Source of the DNA: Pelargonium nanum
Taxonomy: Eukaryota > Streptophyta > Magnoliopsida > Geraniales > Geraniaceae
Assembly (NCBI GenBank): GCA_036897485.1
Contig: JAYMTF010000388.1
Span: forward strand, 1 to 37,594
DNA: 37,594 nucleotides
Direction: 5' to 3'
In this document: positions 21,345 through 31,658 of the stretch, one piece after another
Position numbering within the stretch: the stretch's first letter is position 1
How the letters are laid out: every line of letters starts with the position of its first letter
Notes under the pieces: generated by a model
Told to the model about the DNA's origin: nothing
Databases searched by the model: none
The model's input: the letters and a program-made list of their open reading frames with translations, nothing else
Program-made: the position numbers and the translations under genes

Positions 21345-22208
21345 TTAAGGAGGGAGGTCTAAACGAACCTCTTCCAAAGTAACAGAGTTAATACAGTCCA
21401 AGAGTAATAAGTTTAAGGCACCCACAGGCGGGTGAATCAGAATAGAATCTAGCCGAGCAGTGGAATTAAAACAAAAGCGAGCTAAGAAATCAGCCACCGT
21501 ATTAGCTCTCCTATCCACTGTAACCAATATGAAGTCATCCAATAACAACATTCTTTCCCTGCACTCCAAGATCAAAGAACGCAGAGGATGAGAAGAAACA
21601 TCAGTGAGATAGAATAGCTCAGCAATAACAGGAGTATCAAACTCAAAAATAACCATCTTGCAAGACAAGGATATATCCAGATTAATGGCATCTTTAAATG
21701 CACACATTTCAGCCCATATGCTATCAGACCAGCCTACAAATCTGCTGGTACCCCCTAACCAATTACCTTTAAAGTCCCTGGCAACCACACCTGCACCACA
21801 AAGCCCTGGATTACCCAGGCTACTACCATCAGAGTTAACTTTAGTCCAATTTAGGGGAGGAGCAATCCAGTGAGAAGGTGGTTTAAGAATCACAGGATCA
21901 GAAGGAACAGAAACAATAGAGGGCTCAGACACTAGAAAGAAAAATTCAGAGGCAAGAGCACGGCTCTTAAGGACCACGGAAGAAGGGGAGAACATAGAAT
22001 CAGAAAAAGTGCAAGAGTTTCTATCAAGCCAGATACACCAGCAGCCATAAAGAAATAACACATTGGAAGGAATACCAATAGGAGACAACAAGGAGTCAGA
22101 AAGGCAAGAGCTAAACCAACCCATAAAATCAGTGGAATGAGAAGTAAAATCAAAACCCAAATTCTTCCAAATCCAATGAGCAAAAGGACAAGTGACAACA
22201 CAGCTCAT
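21345..22208 (-). mobile_element. LINE ORF2 C-terminal fragment with RNase H domain, open frame
   Basis: A 287-codon open frame. The first part (CPFAHWIW, then CWCIWLDRN at about 57-64) matches the region after the reverse transcriptase in plant non-LTR elements. A linker with PPSHW and PPLNWTKVNSDGS leads into an RNase H domain. The four catalytic positions appear intact: D127 (VNSDGS), E167 (WAEMCAF), D191 (EFDTPV) and D240 (NTVADFLAR). The reverse transcriptase and endonuclease are absent; an in-frame stop lies just upstream of the first ATG. This is a 5'-truncated LINE remnant, or a stand-alone RNase H-like gene of that origin; I cannot tell which without transcript data. Confidence 0.85.
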
Positions 22209-22429
22209 GGTTCAAGCTCGAGGGCTTGTGGTACTTGAAAACTAGTTACAACTGGATTGAGTATTTTTTTATAAAGAAAATTGCATAACTTTAATTAATC
22301 ATATCAACCAAAAACAAATCATTCAACAAGATTGGGCCCTGAAGACTTATCCAACCCGAGGGACCTGACAAAGACTTAGATGACCTAGCTAGCTAGTCGA
22401 TGAGTCACCTGATTCGCATACTCATATGA

Positions 22430-23030
22430 CCTAGCTAGTCCGTCGCTAAGCCTGATCAGCGACAAACCATTTTGTCGTTGTTAATGCTTTTTCTTGTAGA
22501 GAGCCACAAACTCTAAACTAGAAAATTGAGCCGCCATGCACCTAACATCGCCTAAAACAACAACCAAGTCACTGGGAATCTCCCATTTGGCCTTTAAAGC
22601 TTTGATGATCTGACTCACATCGGACTCTACCATCAGGTTATCTCACCCTCTATCCACAATCTAGCTAAACGTATCTTTAATAGTCATGGCTTCCACTAGT
22701 TCTGGCTCTCGAGTGCTTGACCACCCTACCTCACCACCTCCACAATACTTACATGACCAATCTCAAATAACCCACCCTCCATACCGACCAAGCCCTTAAA
22801 CACAACCCCATCCACGTTGACTTTTATGCATGGTCTTGAAGGAGGTTGCCATTTACACCTTGGTGCTGGAGCTGTAACCGCCTGGGGTGAACTCATACGT
22901 CGACTGGTCTCAATCCCAAACCTCGCCTATCTCCAAGCTTCCCGCGCTGAGGTGGTCATCACTACTACATTTGCTATCTCCCCTTACTCGCCATTTCACA
23001 CTCTCTTGTTTCGAGCCTTCCATATCCCCC
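22430..23030 (-). pseudogene. Second LINE ORF2 C-terminus, broken RNase H
   Basis: Read on the minus strand, the segment shows ARNKRV near 23015, EAWR near 22940, a WQPP linker, and IKVNVDGVVFKGLVG near 22830-22787, which is the start of an RNase H domain. Further down EAMTIKDTF, LMVESDVSQIIKALKAKW and FVALYKKKH follow, but only after frameshifts and several stops. It lies immediately upstream of the open fragment at 21345-22208 in the same orientation and is clearly more decayed, so it is a separate insertion or an older copy. Confidence 0.75.
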
Positions 23031-23039
23031 AACCCAAAT

Positions 23040-23555
23040 AAAGAGCTTGAATCAGCACACATTTGTCTAGACGGGACACCATATAACTTTAATTCATAAA
23101 AAAAAAAAAGTTTTCAAGATAGAAGTGTCACTGAAGAAGAATCAAAACCATTTAATTCTAAAATAAATAAAAACACACATCTAGATCTCCCATTATCCAA
23201 ACCGACCATTAAGAAAAGGTAAGAGTAGTAGGACAAAATTGAAAATCCAATTGGTAAATGTAAACGTAGAAGGAAATACCGTAAAGCGACCAAACGGCCC
23301 CGCCGAGATATACATATTGTGTGTATCTATAATCCGACTCTCACATCTTTCATTTCAAGTCCCTTTGCTCATCAAACTCCAAAACCTAATCACTTCCACA
23401 TCCATTGCAACGCAAAGTTAGGGTTTTTCCTCTACACTGCGATTGTGTCTTCAAATTTAGGGTTTTTATTTGAAGTAGATATTTTCTTTTTCTTTTCAAT
23501 TTTTATCCTTTTCAATATCTAGGCGTCAAGTAATTAAAACTTTGCATTGTCAGCC
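23040..23555 (+). promoter_or_regulatory. LUC7 promoter and leader with telo-box words
   Basis: TTAGGGTTTTT occurs at about 23418 and 23456, a telo-box word common in leaders of plant genes for RNA-processing and translation factors. A short A-run at 23099-23110 marks the boundary with the LINE debris. The ATG at 23556 is in a good context (GCCATGG). The leader length is not known. Confidence 0.5.
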
Positions 23556-26500
23556 ATGGACGCCCAGAGAGCTCTGCTGGACGAATTGATGGGCGCAGGT
23601 GAATTTCGTAAACCCTAATTGCCTTTTGTTTTTCCCTTTTGGCTCAGTTCTAAATTGTCTGTTTAACCCTATTGTTGTTGTCAATATAGCTTGATTTGAT
23701 GCCGATACGAACGAAAAAGTACCATTTTATATTTGTTTGATAGTTTGGGTTTGGTTGAAGTTTGAGCATGCTTTTTTTATATGGATCATGTACATGTTTA
23801 TGTTAGCATTTGTTGTTCTCGTTTTTTTATTTATTTTTATAATCTTCAGTTATTGATCAATATTTGATTGGGTTGTGGTCTGTGAACTGCAGGTCGGAAT
23901 CTCACAGATGAAGAAAGAAAGGGATATAGGGAGATTACTTGGGATGATAAGGATGTCTGTGGATCATCTCTCAATGATCTGCACTTTCACTTTATGGTTC
24001 GGTTTTGTCCCCATGATCTATTTGTCAATACCAAGAGTGACCTTGGTATGTAATTGAATTCCAGAATGAATTCAACTAACATAGTAGACAGAACACATTG
24101 GCTGCTGAGGATAAGAAAGAAAATCGATATCCCCCCTAAAATTGTGATATTGTCCAAAAAATGTAGATAGGATTTGGATTGGAATTTTTTGTTCTTGCAT
24201 GAGAATCGAGAATGGGAATGGGAACTTCATGTTTGGATTATGACTTTTTGGTCATGAAAATGGCTTTGGGTTCCCATTCCCATTCCAAATATTTTAATCT
24301 AAACGGTACCTTAGTTCAATGGAACTAAGGAGTATTTGGCTCAATTGAGTTATTATTATTTCTGTTTCACCAGCTCCTGTACAGTGACAGAAATTATATC
24401 AAATCTTTTAGCTACAATTTTGTCAGCAACCAATGGGCTTGTATGATTTCTAATTAGAGAATATGATTTCTCCTTTTCGGTGTTGTGCTGTATCAGGAAA
24501 ATGCCCTAAAATTCATGACCAGAAGTTGAAAGAAAGGTATTATGTCGAACTATACATCAACTTTTTTCCTGTTGCAAAATCTTTTACGTAGTCAATCATG
24601 TTTTTTCCTTAACTTGTATCTTTTACGTTCCTAGCAAGTAGGAAATTTGTGATATATGTGGTGTATGCATGAATTGTCAGGAGCTTGAGAACCATTTTGA
24701 TTTATGTGTAAAGGCTGAGTCTGTTTAGTTTTCTGCACAAGGAATTCTTACAAATGTGTAAGTTAGCTGCTTTATATGTGTTGTAGGATGGAACTTAAAT
24801 ATGAGTTACAAGCGTGGTATTCTAAGCTGTTGCTGGTTTTTCTTTTTGAGGTAACTGATCTAGAGCATTTTGGCCAGATCCTTGCAATAAGTGGGGCTTA
24901 AGTTATTCTCACTGTATCAACGAGTTATTTTGATGACCTCAACTCAAATATATGTCATTATCTTTATTTGTCTTGGACTAGTTAAATATATGGGACATTG
25001 TGTATGTGGAAGGCCCATGACTGGTCTCCACGCTTTTCCATTCCTGATAAAGCTGACACTTTGGGTACTTGCTGTTTCAATCTCACCCAGTTACTACGTA
25101 TATATGAAAAGAAAAAAATTGCACTGGCAAGTTTCCTCTAATTGGTCGGGAGATTTAAAACATGCTAACTCATACTAACTTACACTTTTATTCTGATGAA
25201 ATCGCTTTTGCAGTTTGATTTTGAAATGTTTAGACATGGTAGGATTTAAGGTGTTGTATATTTTTGTTTTATGATAATCTCAGGACGTGGAGAGTATTTC
25301 CATAACAGAACAGTGAATTGTAGTTGGTCTAATTGGGCGTAGCATCGTTTGCTTGTCATGTTGTAGTTGAACATGGGGCTTTTGCTTTATTCTAACTATA
25401 GGCAGTATGTAATATAATGTATTTCCATCGAATTGATTTCCTTTTGCATGGGTTAATGAGTACAATAAGAGATTATTGCTTGGGTTTTGGATTGTTTGCA
25501 GTGGCGACCATTTCCTTTGTTGTATGAGCAAAATCTTTCTGAAATGAGTTGGCTTCATCTTTTGTCTTCTACATTGTCTTCTTGGGCTTTGACACCAGTG
25601 ACTTGCTTAGCTGTTAGCATGATGTTAACTTTATTTGCTGCAAACTTTACCAACCTTCATCAGTTCCTTCCAGTCTTCAGTGTTCTCTCTTACTGCTCCT
25701 TCAGTGTGGTCTCTTACTGCCGTGTGGCTTGGAGCATATAAATCGGCTGCTTATTTGTATTACCTAGCTGTTTCAAAAAATATATTTACTGGCATGGGGT
25801 GGATTAGTCAATTTTGTTCATCAATAGAACGAGATTTTTAATGTTCTCATGCTATCAGCATTTTTTAATGAATCGTATGTTTCATTGCGATACTATGCTT
25901 TTGATACTATCAAAGTCAAAGTCTTATGCGAAATCCTCTTTTAATGGTTGCATGTTATTTGTGCCATTAGTTTTGAGAAGTCCCCAAGACATGATTCGTA
26001 TGTGCCAAAATTTGAAGCTGAACTCGCTCTGCATTGCGAGAAGCTGGTATGTCTCTCACCTTGCTCTTATTAGTACTTGTTATGGTATTGTACATATAGT
26101 TATTTTCTATTCTATGGCATTGCAGGTGATGGACTTGGATAGAAGAGTTAGGCGAGGGCGAGAACGCCTAGCTCAAGATGTGGAACCTGCTCCATCTGCT
26201 CCACTATCAGCTGAAAAATCTGAGCAATTATCTGTGCTGGAAGAGAAAATAAAGAACCTGCTTGAACAAGTGGAGGCCCTTGGTGAAGCTGGCAAGGTGG
26301 ATGAAGCTGAAGCGCTCATGAGAAAGGTGTTGCTTATTTACCCAAGTTTTTTTAGTATTCAATAGTCAATCAAAGAACTTGTAACTAGCGTTTTAGCTTC
26401 TCCGATATTTTGAAGAATTTTATTTGCTTTCTACATATTCTGACAACTTTCAATAAATTACACATATCCTTGTAAAAATCTACATGTTAGCTCATTGCTT

Positions 26501-27258
26501 TGTTTCTAATTTGCATTTATGGTTACTATAGAAAAGATTTCATAGTCTGCTAACAGCTGCCCTAGTACTACGAACTAATCTTCACCAACTGGACTTATTT
26601 TGAACTGTTTCTAATGCCCTTTTTTCAGGTGGAGTTGCTTAATGCCGAGAAGACAGCCTTGACTCAACAATCCCAGACTGATAAAGTTACGATGCTTGCA
26701 CAGGAGAAAAAGATGGCTCTATGTGAGATCTGTGGTTCATTTCTTGTAGCAAATGATGCTGCAGAGAGGACACAGTCTCATGTCACAGGGAAGCAGCATA
26801 TTGGTTATGGCATGGTCCGGGATTTTATCACTGAGTTCAAGGTTAGTTCTATGTGCTAGAATCTTCTATTTGTTAGTTTATTATGCTTATCCTTTAGATG
26901 GTGAAGGTGGGTTTTGGTTTTTCAGGAAGCTAAAGAGAAGGCACGAGAAGAGGAAAGGCTAGCTAGGGAGAAAGAAGCAGAAGAACGGAGGAAACAGAGA
27001 GAGGAATCTGAGACTAGGAGACGAAGTAGTTCAGGTGACAGGGACAGGTACCGTGAGAGAGATCGATACCGTGAGCGGGATCGAGAATCTCGCGACTGGA
27101 ATGGTAGAGGTAGTCGAGATGGGGGAAGAGGGGTGGATTCAAGGTACAGGAATGGAAGGGATGGAGGCAGAGACAGGCACCGTGATCGCAGCAGGTCGCG
27201 TTCCCCTGTTAGGCATGGTAACAGGAGGTCCTCTAGAAGTCCAGTTCGTCCATATTAG
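23556..27258 (+). CDS. LUC7A: LUC7-like U1 snRNP protein (LUC7A/B type)
   Basis: Seven exons join in frame: 23556-23598, 23893-24045, 24497-24536, 25971-26046, 26126-26326, 26629-26841 and 26926-27258, giving 352 residues. The protein opens MDAQRALLDELMGAGRNLTDEE. A CCCH zinc finger follows (C39 of KDVC, then FCPHDLF and KCPKIH), a coiled coil (about 125-185, SEQLSVLEEKIKNLLEQVEALGE), a C2H2-like finger (LCEICGSFL...HVTGKQH) and an Arg/Ser/Glu/Asp-rich tail with RSRSRSPVR. LUC7 proteins are U1 snRNP components that affect 5' splice-site choice. The A/B subtype is assigned from memory of the N-terminus and SPRHDSYVPKFEAEL. The first zinc finger holds about eight residues more than I expect (GSSLNDLHFHF between C39 and MVRFC). 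The intron at 24537-25970 is long and holds no recognisable gene. Confidence 0.92.
24165..24310. repeat. Foldback repeat in LUC7 intron 2
   Basis: AATGGGAATGGGAAC at 24211-24225 is the perfect reverse complement of GTTCCCATTCCCATT at 24270-24284. Weaker pairing extends outward (TTTGGATTGGAA against TTCCAAATATTTTAATCTAAAC). Related words occur near 7575-7610 and 28725-28820. It looks like a short MITE. Confidence 0.6.
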
Positions 27259-29525
27259 TGGATTGTGTAGAGTGACTGAGCTTTGAAATTAAATGAGGTA
27301 GACTTTTATATCTCACTGTTTTACGAACATGCGCTTTTGGAGTCTCAAGTTAATCTGTTATTATGGGTGAAAACTTTTTTTGTTCTCTTGCTGTCTCACA
27401 GCTGTGTTGAGACTATACCATCTCCCTTTCATCAAATAATATTTAGAGGAGAAAAGGGTTGAGGTAGGTATAACTTTTCATTGTTGTAACTCCTTTTAAA
27501 ATCTACTTTAGGCTTGGTTGAACTATATTTACTTCTATACATTGTCTCTGAAACATTGTTTTCAGAGTCTCTTGTACCCCATCTTTTACTGGGGTCGATG
27601 TGGGGCTTTCTTATGTGAGAAGACAGGCTCAATATATGCATAACCCTGCTGCTGAGAAATGTCTCATTTTGAGGTAACATATGAAACTTACTTTGGTCGA
27701 CACCACACCCGTACTGTTATCTAATTACGGTTAAATAGTTCCTGTTAGCCTGGAGCTAGGTTAGCATCTCAGCAATGTTTTCGTTTTTCTTTTCTTTTCA
27801 AAAACTAACAAGGAAACTCTTGTGTACCTGGTTTTCTTGGAGTATCATGCTCCACCATCTTTGTTAATATGATTTTTAATGTACTTTTCTTCCCATATCC
27901 CTGCTTCCACTGGATTGTGCACGGTTCGTGCAGCTTGCGCATGCTATTCTTAAAACCAACGGACAAAGGAAGTCAATGAGGTAGTCATGTCTTTAACTTA
28001 TACAATTGTACAAAAACCATATTATAGCTATGTCAATGGGAGAGGATTAGTTAGAGTTAATGATGTTGAAGTAAGGGCCAGGTAGTTTTGTAGGTGACTA
28101 ATGTCTATGCAGAGCGATATTTCAAGGCTCTCTAGCAATGACTTTGAGATATAGCAGAAGTGTTGTCTCCACATGCATGGTGGTTTATACACTTCAGGAG
28201 ACTGGGCCGCACTGCTTTTGAATCGAATTGAGGTAACCAAATTGATAATGTGCTGGATAGCAAATTTCTACACTGGTATTGGTATTGGTATTGCAGGGAA
28301 TGACTGGTAGATCATGATGGCATGGATTTGCAATGTTATGGACCTTATGGTGATGTGCTGGGAATTATTTTGTTGTGTTGTGTTTGCTTGCTGCTCCTTC
28401 GTCCATATTTTAAGTTGGAACAAAGTATCATATGCCAACTGGAGTGGCTTGATGGCAATTGCATACACAATATGCAGTTAGGATCTTAATTCTCTGCAGC
28501 AACACACTTGTAACCTTTAAAGACAGTACACTTTTACTATTTTATATCATTTCTATATTCTGAGGCAACAAAATGAAATGCTTGTTTATGGCAAACTTTA
28601 GTTTTGCATTGTTAGTAGAACAGATTGTTAGTAGCCCAATCTGGTATTGTGTTCCAAAAAAAGTATCAAAAAGTGTATCACTCACTCTAGGTGGCTATGA
28701 AACTTTATCAGCAAAAGGATCAAAGGTAGTGTTTGGATTGGATGAGAAATTGATTCTTCAAGTAATATTGTTGCTTCAATTAAAGAGTAAGAATGAGATT
28801 CATTCTTATTCCAATTGTTGTTTGGTTAATGGAAGTTGAAAAATGCTACAAAGATCAATTGATCACATTATTCAAATTCTTTTAGAAAGTATTTACATAG
28901 TTATGCTAGAAAAAAGTTTTTTTATTTATACAAATCACAACAATTGATCCATGAAGTGGAAAAAATATAATTAATACTAGGTATTAACATGTTTAGTTTG
29001 TTCATATATTTTGTAAAATTCATTTCGTAATTGCATCTTTTCTAAGAGTTTACTATTGAAAAGTCGTGCATACAATTAAAACTTTTTTCAGAATTTTTTT
29101 TGCACAAGAATATGCGTTGCTTTTATCATATTCTTCCAACATATATACATGAATTTATTTTTCTGTTATCTCGAATTAGCCATTCGAACGCAATTTCATA
29201 TATATTGTTGAAAGAAAAAAAAAGAACAAAAATCTAATTCCATACAAAAATCGATTGGAAATGAAAACAGAGGTATTTTACATGAATACCATAAATGAAA
29301 ACTCAGTTTAAGTTACATTAAGAACAAGTATAATATACTCATATCATATTTACTTGATTTCCTCACTTGCTCGCCTATTTCACCACAATTTACTTACTAC
29401 TAATACAAGAAACAAATTTGCTGGTGATCGTAAGGAAGACAAGAAAGCTGAAATAAATTAATGTGAGATGAGAGATGTACTGTGTATATTAGTGATTCAC
29501 TGTGTGGATGAGTTGCTAGTTATCT
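27259..29525. other. LUC7 3' flank and intergenic DNA
   Basis: No supported gene. A fourfold GGTATT hexamer-like run lies at about 28274-28293. At 28725-28820 there is a stretch (TGTTTGGATTGGA ... TTCCAATTGTTGTTTGG) related to the foldback repeat in LUC7 intron 2. From about 28850 the DNA is very AT-rich. Confidence 0.5.
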
Positions 29526-29536
29526 ATCCCACATCG
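29526..29536 (+). promoter_or_regulatory. Upstream sequence element (USE) of plant snRNA promoter
   Basis: ATCCCACATCG matches the plant USE consensus RTCCCACATCG exactly. The TATA box starts 33-34 bases after its end, the spacing that in plants specifies RNA polymerase II snRNA genes (the shorter spacing of about 23-24 specifies polymerase III). Confidence 0.92.
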
Positions 29537-29569
29537 GCTAGGAACTAAATGTTGTGGCCGGCCCACTGT

Positions 29570-29577
29570 TATATAAA
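29570..29577 (+). promoter_or_regulatory. TATA box of the U5 snRNA gene
   Basis: TATATAAA preceded by a T, about 28 bases before the proposed 5' end of the RNA. Together with the USE it forms a complete plant snRNA core promoter. Confidence 0.9.
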
Positions 29578-29597
29578 GGAAGCAAATGTCTCTACAC

Positions 29598-29728
29598 AAA
29601 CCACGCAGCCGTGCGGTGAGTACAAAGCGAACTATTCTTTCGCCTTTTACTAAAGAATACCGTGTGCTCGCCGCATATAGCGGCATACGCCTATTTTTGG
29701 AGGGGTTTCCTTTTTAGGAAACTCCTAT
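29598..29728 (+). ncRNA. U5: U5 spliceosomal snRNA
   Basis: The invariant U5 loop 1 CGCCTTTTACT (29641-29651) is closed by ATTCTTT/AAAGAAT (29634-29640 with 29652-29658). An outer helix pairs GCGGTGAG (29613-29620) with CTCGCCGC (29667-29674). An Sm site ATTTTTGG lies at 29693-29700, followed by a 10-bp terminal hairpin (AGGGGTTTCC, 29701-29710, with GGAAACTCCT, 29718-29727). U5 aligns the exon ends in the spliceosome as part of the U4/U6.U5 tri-snRNP. Promoter and 3' box are both present, so the gene looks functional. The exact 5' and 3' ends are estimates (plus or minus a few bases). The length, about 130 nt, is at the upper end for a U5 RNA. Confidence 0.92.
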
Positions 29729-29739
29729 AATCTAGTTAC

Positions 29740-29746
29740 AGTTTAA
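29740..29746 (+). terminator. snRNA 3' box
   Basis: AGTTTAA fits the AGTNNAA core of the plant snRNA 3'-end formation signal and lies 13 bases after the terminal hairpin of U5. Confidence 0.65.
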
Positions 29747-29790
29747 TTCCTATTTATGGAAGTTTAGTTGCAGTTTTATATTTTCTGTAG

Positions 29791-29938
29791 AAAATCAGCA
29801 AAGGATATACAAGCTTCTACAGCAAAGTCAAGTTGTATTGATGTCAAAATGTGTACTAATAATGTGTCAAATCTAGCTAGAGCAGCTCTCAAGGAAGCTT
29901 CAAAAACAGAGGATCTGCGTGTTAAACAGTCTGCAACT
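29791..29938 (+). other. Orphan exon-like open segment, 148 bp
   Basis: An open segment is bounded by an acceptor-like TTTTCTGTAG ending at 29790 and a strong donor GTAAGG at 29939. It would encode about 49 residues, with KSAKDIQAS, NLARAALKEASKTEDLRVKQ and mainly helical, charged composition. The codon use and amino acid mix look protein-like, but I find no partner exons nearby and cannot assign a family. It may be a gene fragment carried by a transposon, a remnant of a duplicated gene, or chance. Confidence 0.35.
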
Positions 29939-29946
29939 GTAAGGAT

Positions 29947-30447
29947 CTGTAAAGCCCCTTGAACAATCATATGAGACCGAATCAACTTTGTGTATTTTGA
30001 GCTCTGTCTGATCCCATTGCCACTATGATCCACCCCACAGACAGCCCTTAATGATTTGCAGGGTAGAAACAAGTGCATGAATTAGCTCATCTGCCTCTGA
30101 TTACAAACTGTAAACCTAAAATGTGACAAGTTTTAGCTAAAAAGTTGGATAGGCCAATCAGGAAAAACAAAACTTATAAAAAGAAGTTTAAATCTAGTCA
30201 TCTACATGCAGCTAATCTCACAGAGAAAAATAATGTAGATATCAATTGAACAGTTTTAATTTTCAGGTGAGGCCAAGCATGAACATGTCTATTATATGCA
30301 TTTTGATGCAAAAATTGTAACTTTTTGCTCATTCAGGTGGACCCAATGCAAAACCTAAAGAAATCAAATCAACACACTCACTAATTAATTAGAAATTGGA
30401 GAAGATCCTTGGAATTGCTAGGAGTGGAATTGAATTCAAATAAATGC
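29947..30447. other. Spacer between the orphan segment and tRNA-His
   Basis: AT-rich, without a recognisable gene or element. Confidence 0.5.
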
Positions 30448-30455
30448 AAAAAACT

Positions 30456-30460
30456 AAAAA
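30456..30460 (-). terminator. RNA polymerase III terminator of tRNA-His
   Basis: On the minus strand a run of five T begins 10 bases after the end of the tRNA, and a second run of six T follows at 30448-30453. Confidence 0.75.
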
Positions 30461-30469
30461 TATTAATTT

Positions 30470-30540
30470 GTGGCTGCTGGGATTCGAGCCCAGGTCTCCA
30501 CGGCCACAACGTGGAATTCTCACCACTAAACTACAGCCAC
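30470..30540 (-). tRNA. trnH-GUG: tRNA-His (anticodon GUG)
   Basis: Read on the minus strand, a 71-base cloverleaf begins GTGGCTG and ends CAGCCAC, a perfect 7-bp acceptor stem. The A box TAGTTTAGTGG and the B box (GGGCTCGAATCCC, at 30479-30491) are intact. The anticodon stem CCACG/CGTGG... encloses TTGTGGC-like loop sequence with anticodon GTG. There is no intron. No G(-1) is encoded at the extra position as a paired base, as expected, since it is added after transcription in eukaryotes. Nuclear origin is inferred from the surrounding genes and the polymerase III terminator. Confidence 0.95.
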
Positions 30541-30653
30541 ATTTTGTTCTATAGTGTCACATTTTGCAACATACCTTGTAATTGTAAAAAATTTAAAATT
30601 TGTTGCAGATTTCTTCGTATTTTTTTCTGGGCAACTGAAGAAGAAGAAAGCGT

Positions 30654-30666
30654 TTCTAGAAAATTC
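30654..30666 (+). promoter_or_regulatory. Heat-shock element
   Basis: TTCtaGAAaaTTC is a perfect three-unit HSE of alternating TTC/GAA blocks, about 195 bases before the ATG of the small heat-shock protein. A GAAGAAGAAGAAA run lies directly upstream. A weak TATA-like TTTTTAATAC is at 30741-30750. Heat induction through heat-shock factors is inferred. Confidence 0.85.
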
Positions 30667-30860
30667 TTTCACAAGTGGACCTCTCCAAGCTTCTAGTCCC
30701 TTCCTCCTGCTTCCCTCGCCTTCTTTCCACTCTCCTCCTCTTTTTAATACGCTCGCCTGTACCAAACTTCACTACACGACAAAGCTGAAATTGAAGCTAA
30801 AACCTTCCTTAAACCCTAGTTGCACTCTCATTTTCTCTGTTTCGTGCCCTCCAAGCTTTA

Positions 30861-31658
30861 ATGGCGTCTACTCTTGCAGTTGCTCTCAGGAGGCTCGCTT
30901 CCTCTTCCTCTCCCAGCCTCATCACCGCTCGTCCAGTTGCCTGCTCTCCAGCTGTATCTCGTTTCTTCAACACTAACGCCGTCCGCAACTTTGATGAAGA
31001 CGAACGAGACGAGCGCGGTCTCGACGTCGATCGCCGCTCTGGTCGTGACGTCTCCCCCCGCCGCGCCGATCTCTTCTCAGGTAGTCGTCATCTTATATTC
31101 CCTGCTCATACTGTTGTATTTCCTGTTTTCTCTTCTCAAAGTGATCGATGAGTAGTTTGCAATTTCATTGCGTTTGGGAGTTGAATTCTATGGTGGCCGA
31201 ACAGAGGATTGAGACTAACAATCTTTTGATTTTCAGATGTGTTCGATCCATTTTCTCCAAGTCGGAGCTTGAGCCAGGTCCTGAACCTGGTGGATCAGCT
31301 CATGGAGAATCCAGTTGTGTCTGCATCTCGCGGCATGGGAGCGGGGCTCCGTCCGCGTGGCTGGGATGCAAAAGAGACAGAAGAAGGCCTACTACTGCGC
31401 CTCGACATGCCGGGACTGGGCAAGGAGGACGTGAAGGTGAGCGTGGAGCAGAACACTCTGGTGATCAAAGGAGAAGGTGGCAAGGAGGAAGGCGAGAAGG
31501 ATAGTGGAAGGAGGTACAGTAGCAGAATTGACTTGCCGGAGAAGTCTTACAAGACAGACCAGATCAAGGCGGAGATGAAGAATGGCGTGCTCAAAGTGGT
31601 GGTGCCCAAAGTCAAGGAGGAGGAGAGGACCGATGTGTTCCATGTCAATGTTGAGTAG
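30861..31658 (+). CDS. HSP23.6: Mitochondrial small heat-shock protein (HSP23.6/HSP22 type)
   Basis: Two exons, 30861-31080 and 31237-31658, join in frame to give 213 residues. The N-terminus ([17 protein letters not shown]...) is rich in Ala, Ser and Arg and free of acidic residues up to about residue 44, as in a mitochondrial presequence. The alpha-crystallin domain begins near [21 protein letters not shown], contains [15 protein letters not shown] and [11 protein letters not shown], and ends with the conserved [14 protein letters not shown]. The single intron and the total length match plant mitochondrial small HSPs (Arabidopsis HSP23.6 is about 210 residues). These proteins are ATP-independent holdases that keep matrix proteins soluble in heat. 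The gene has a perfect HSE upstream and is divergent from tRNA-His. Confidence 0.93.

Noticed and set aside
25814-26125. Upstream part of the 183-codon frame around LUC7 exons 4 and 5 as a separate gene
   Set aside because: Exons 4 and 5 of LUC7 join with correct splice sites; the long frame is mostly intron read-through in another phase.
28573-28839. 88-codon plus-strand frame
   Set aside because: It runs into a foldback-type repeat near 28725 and shows no protein family character.
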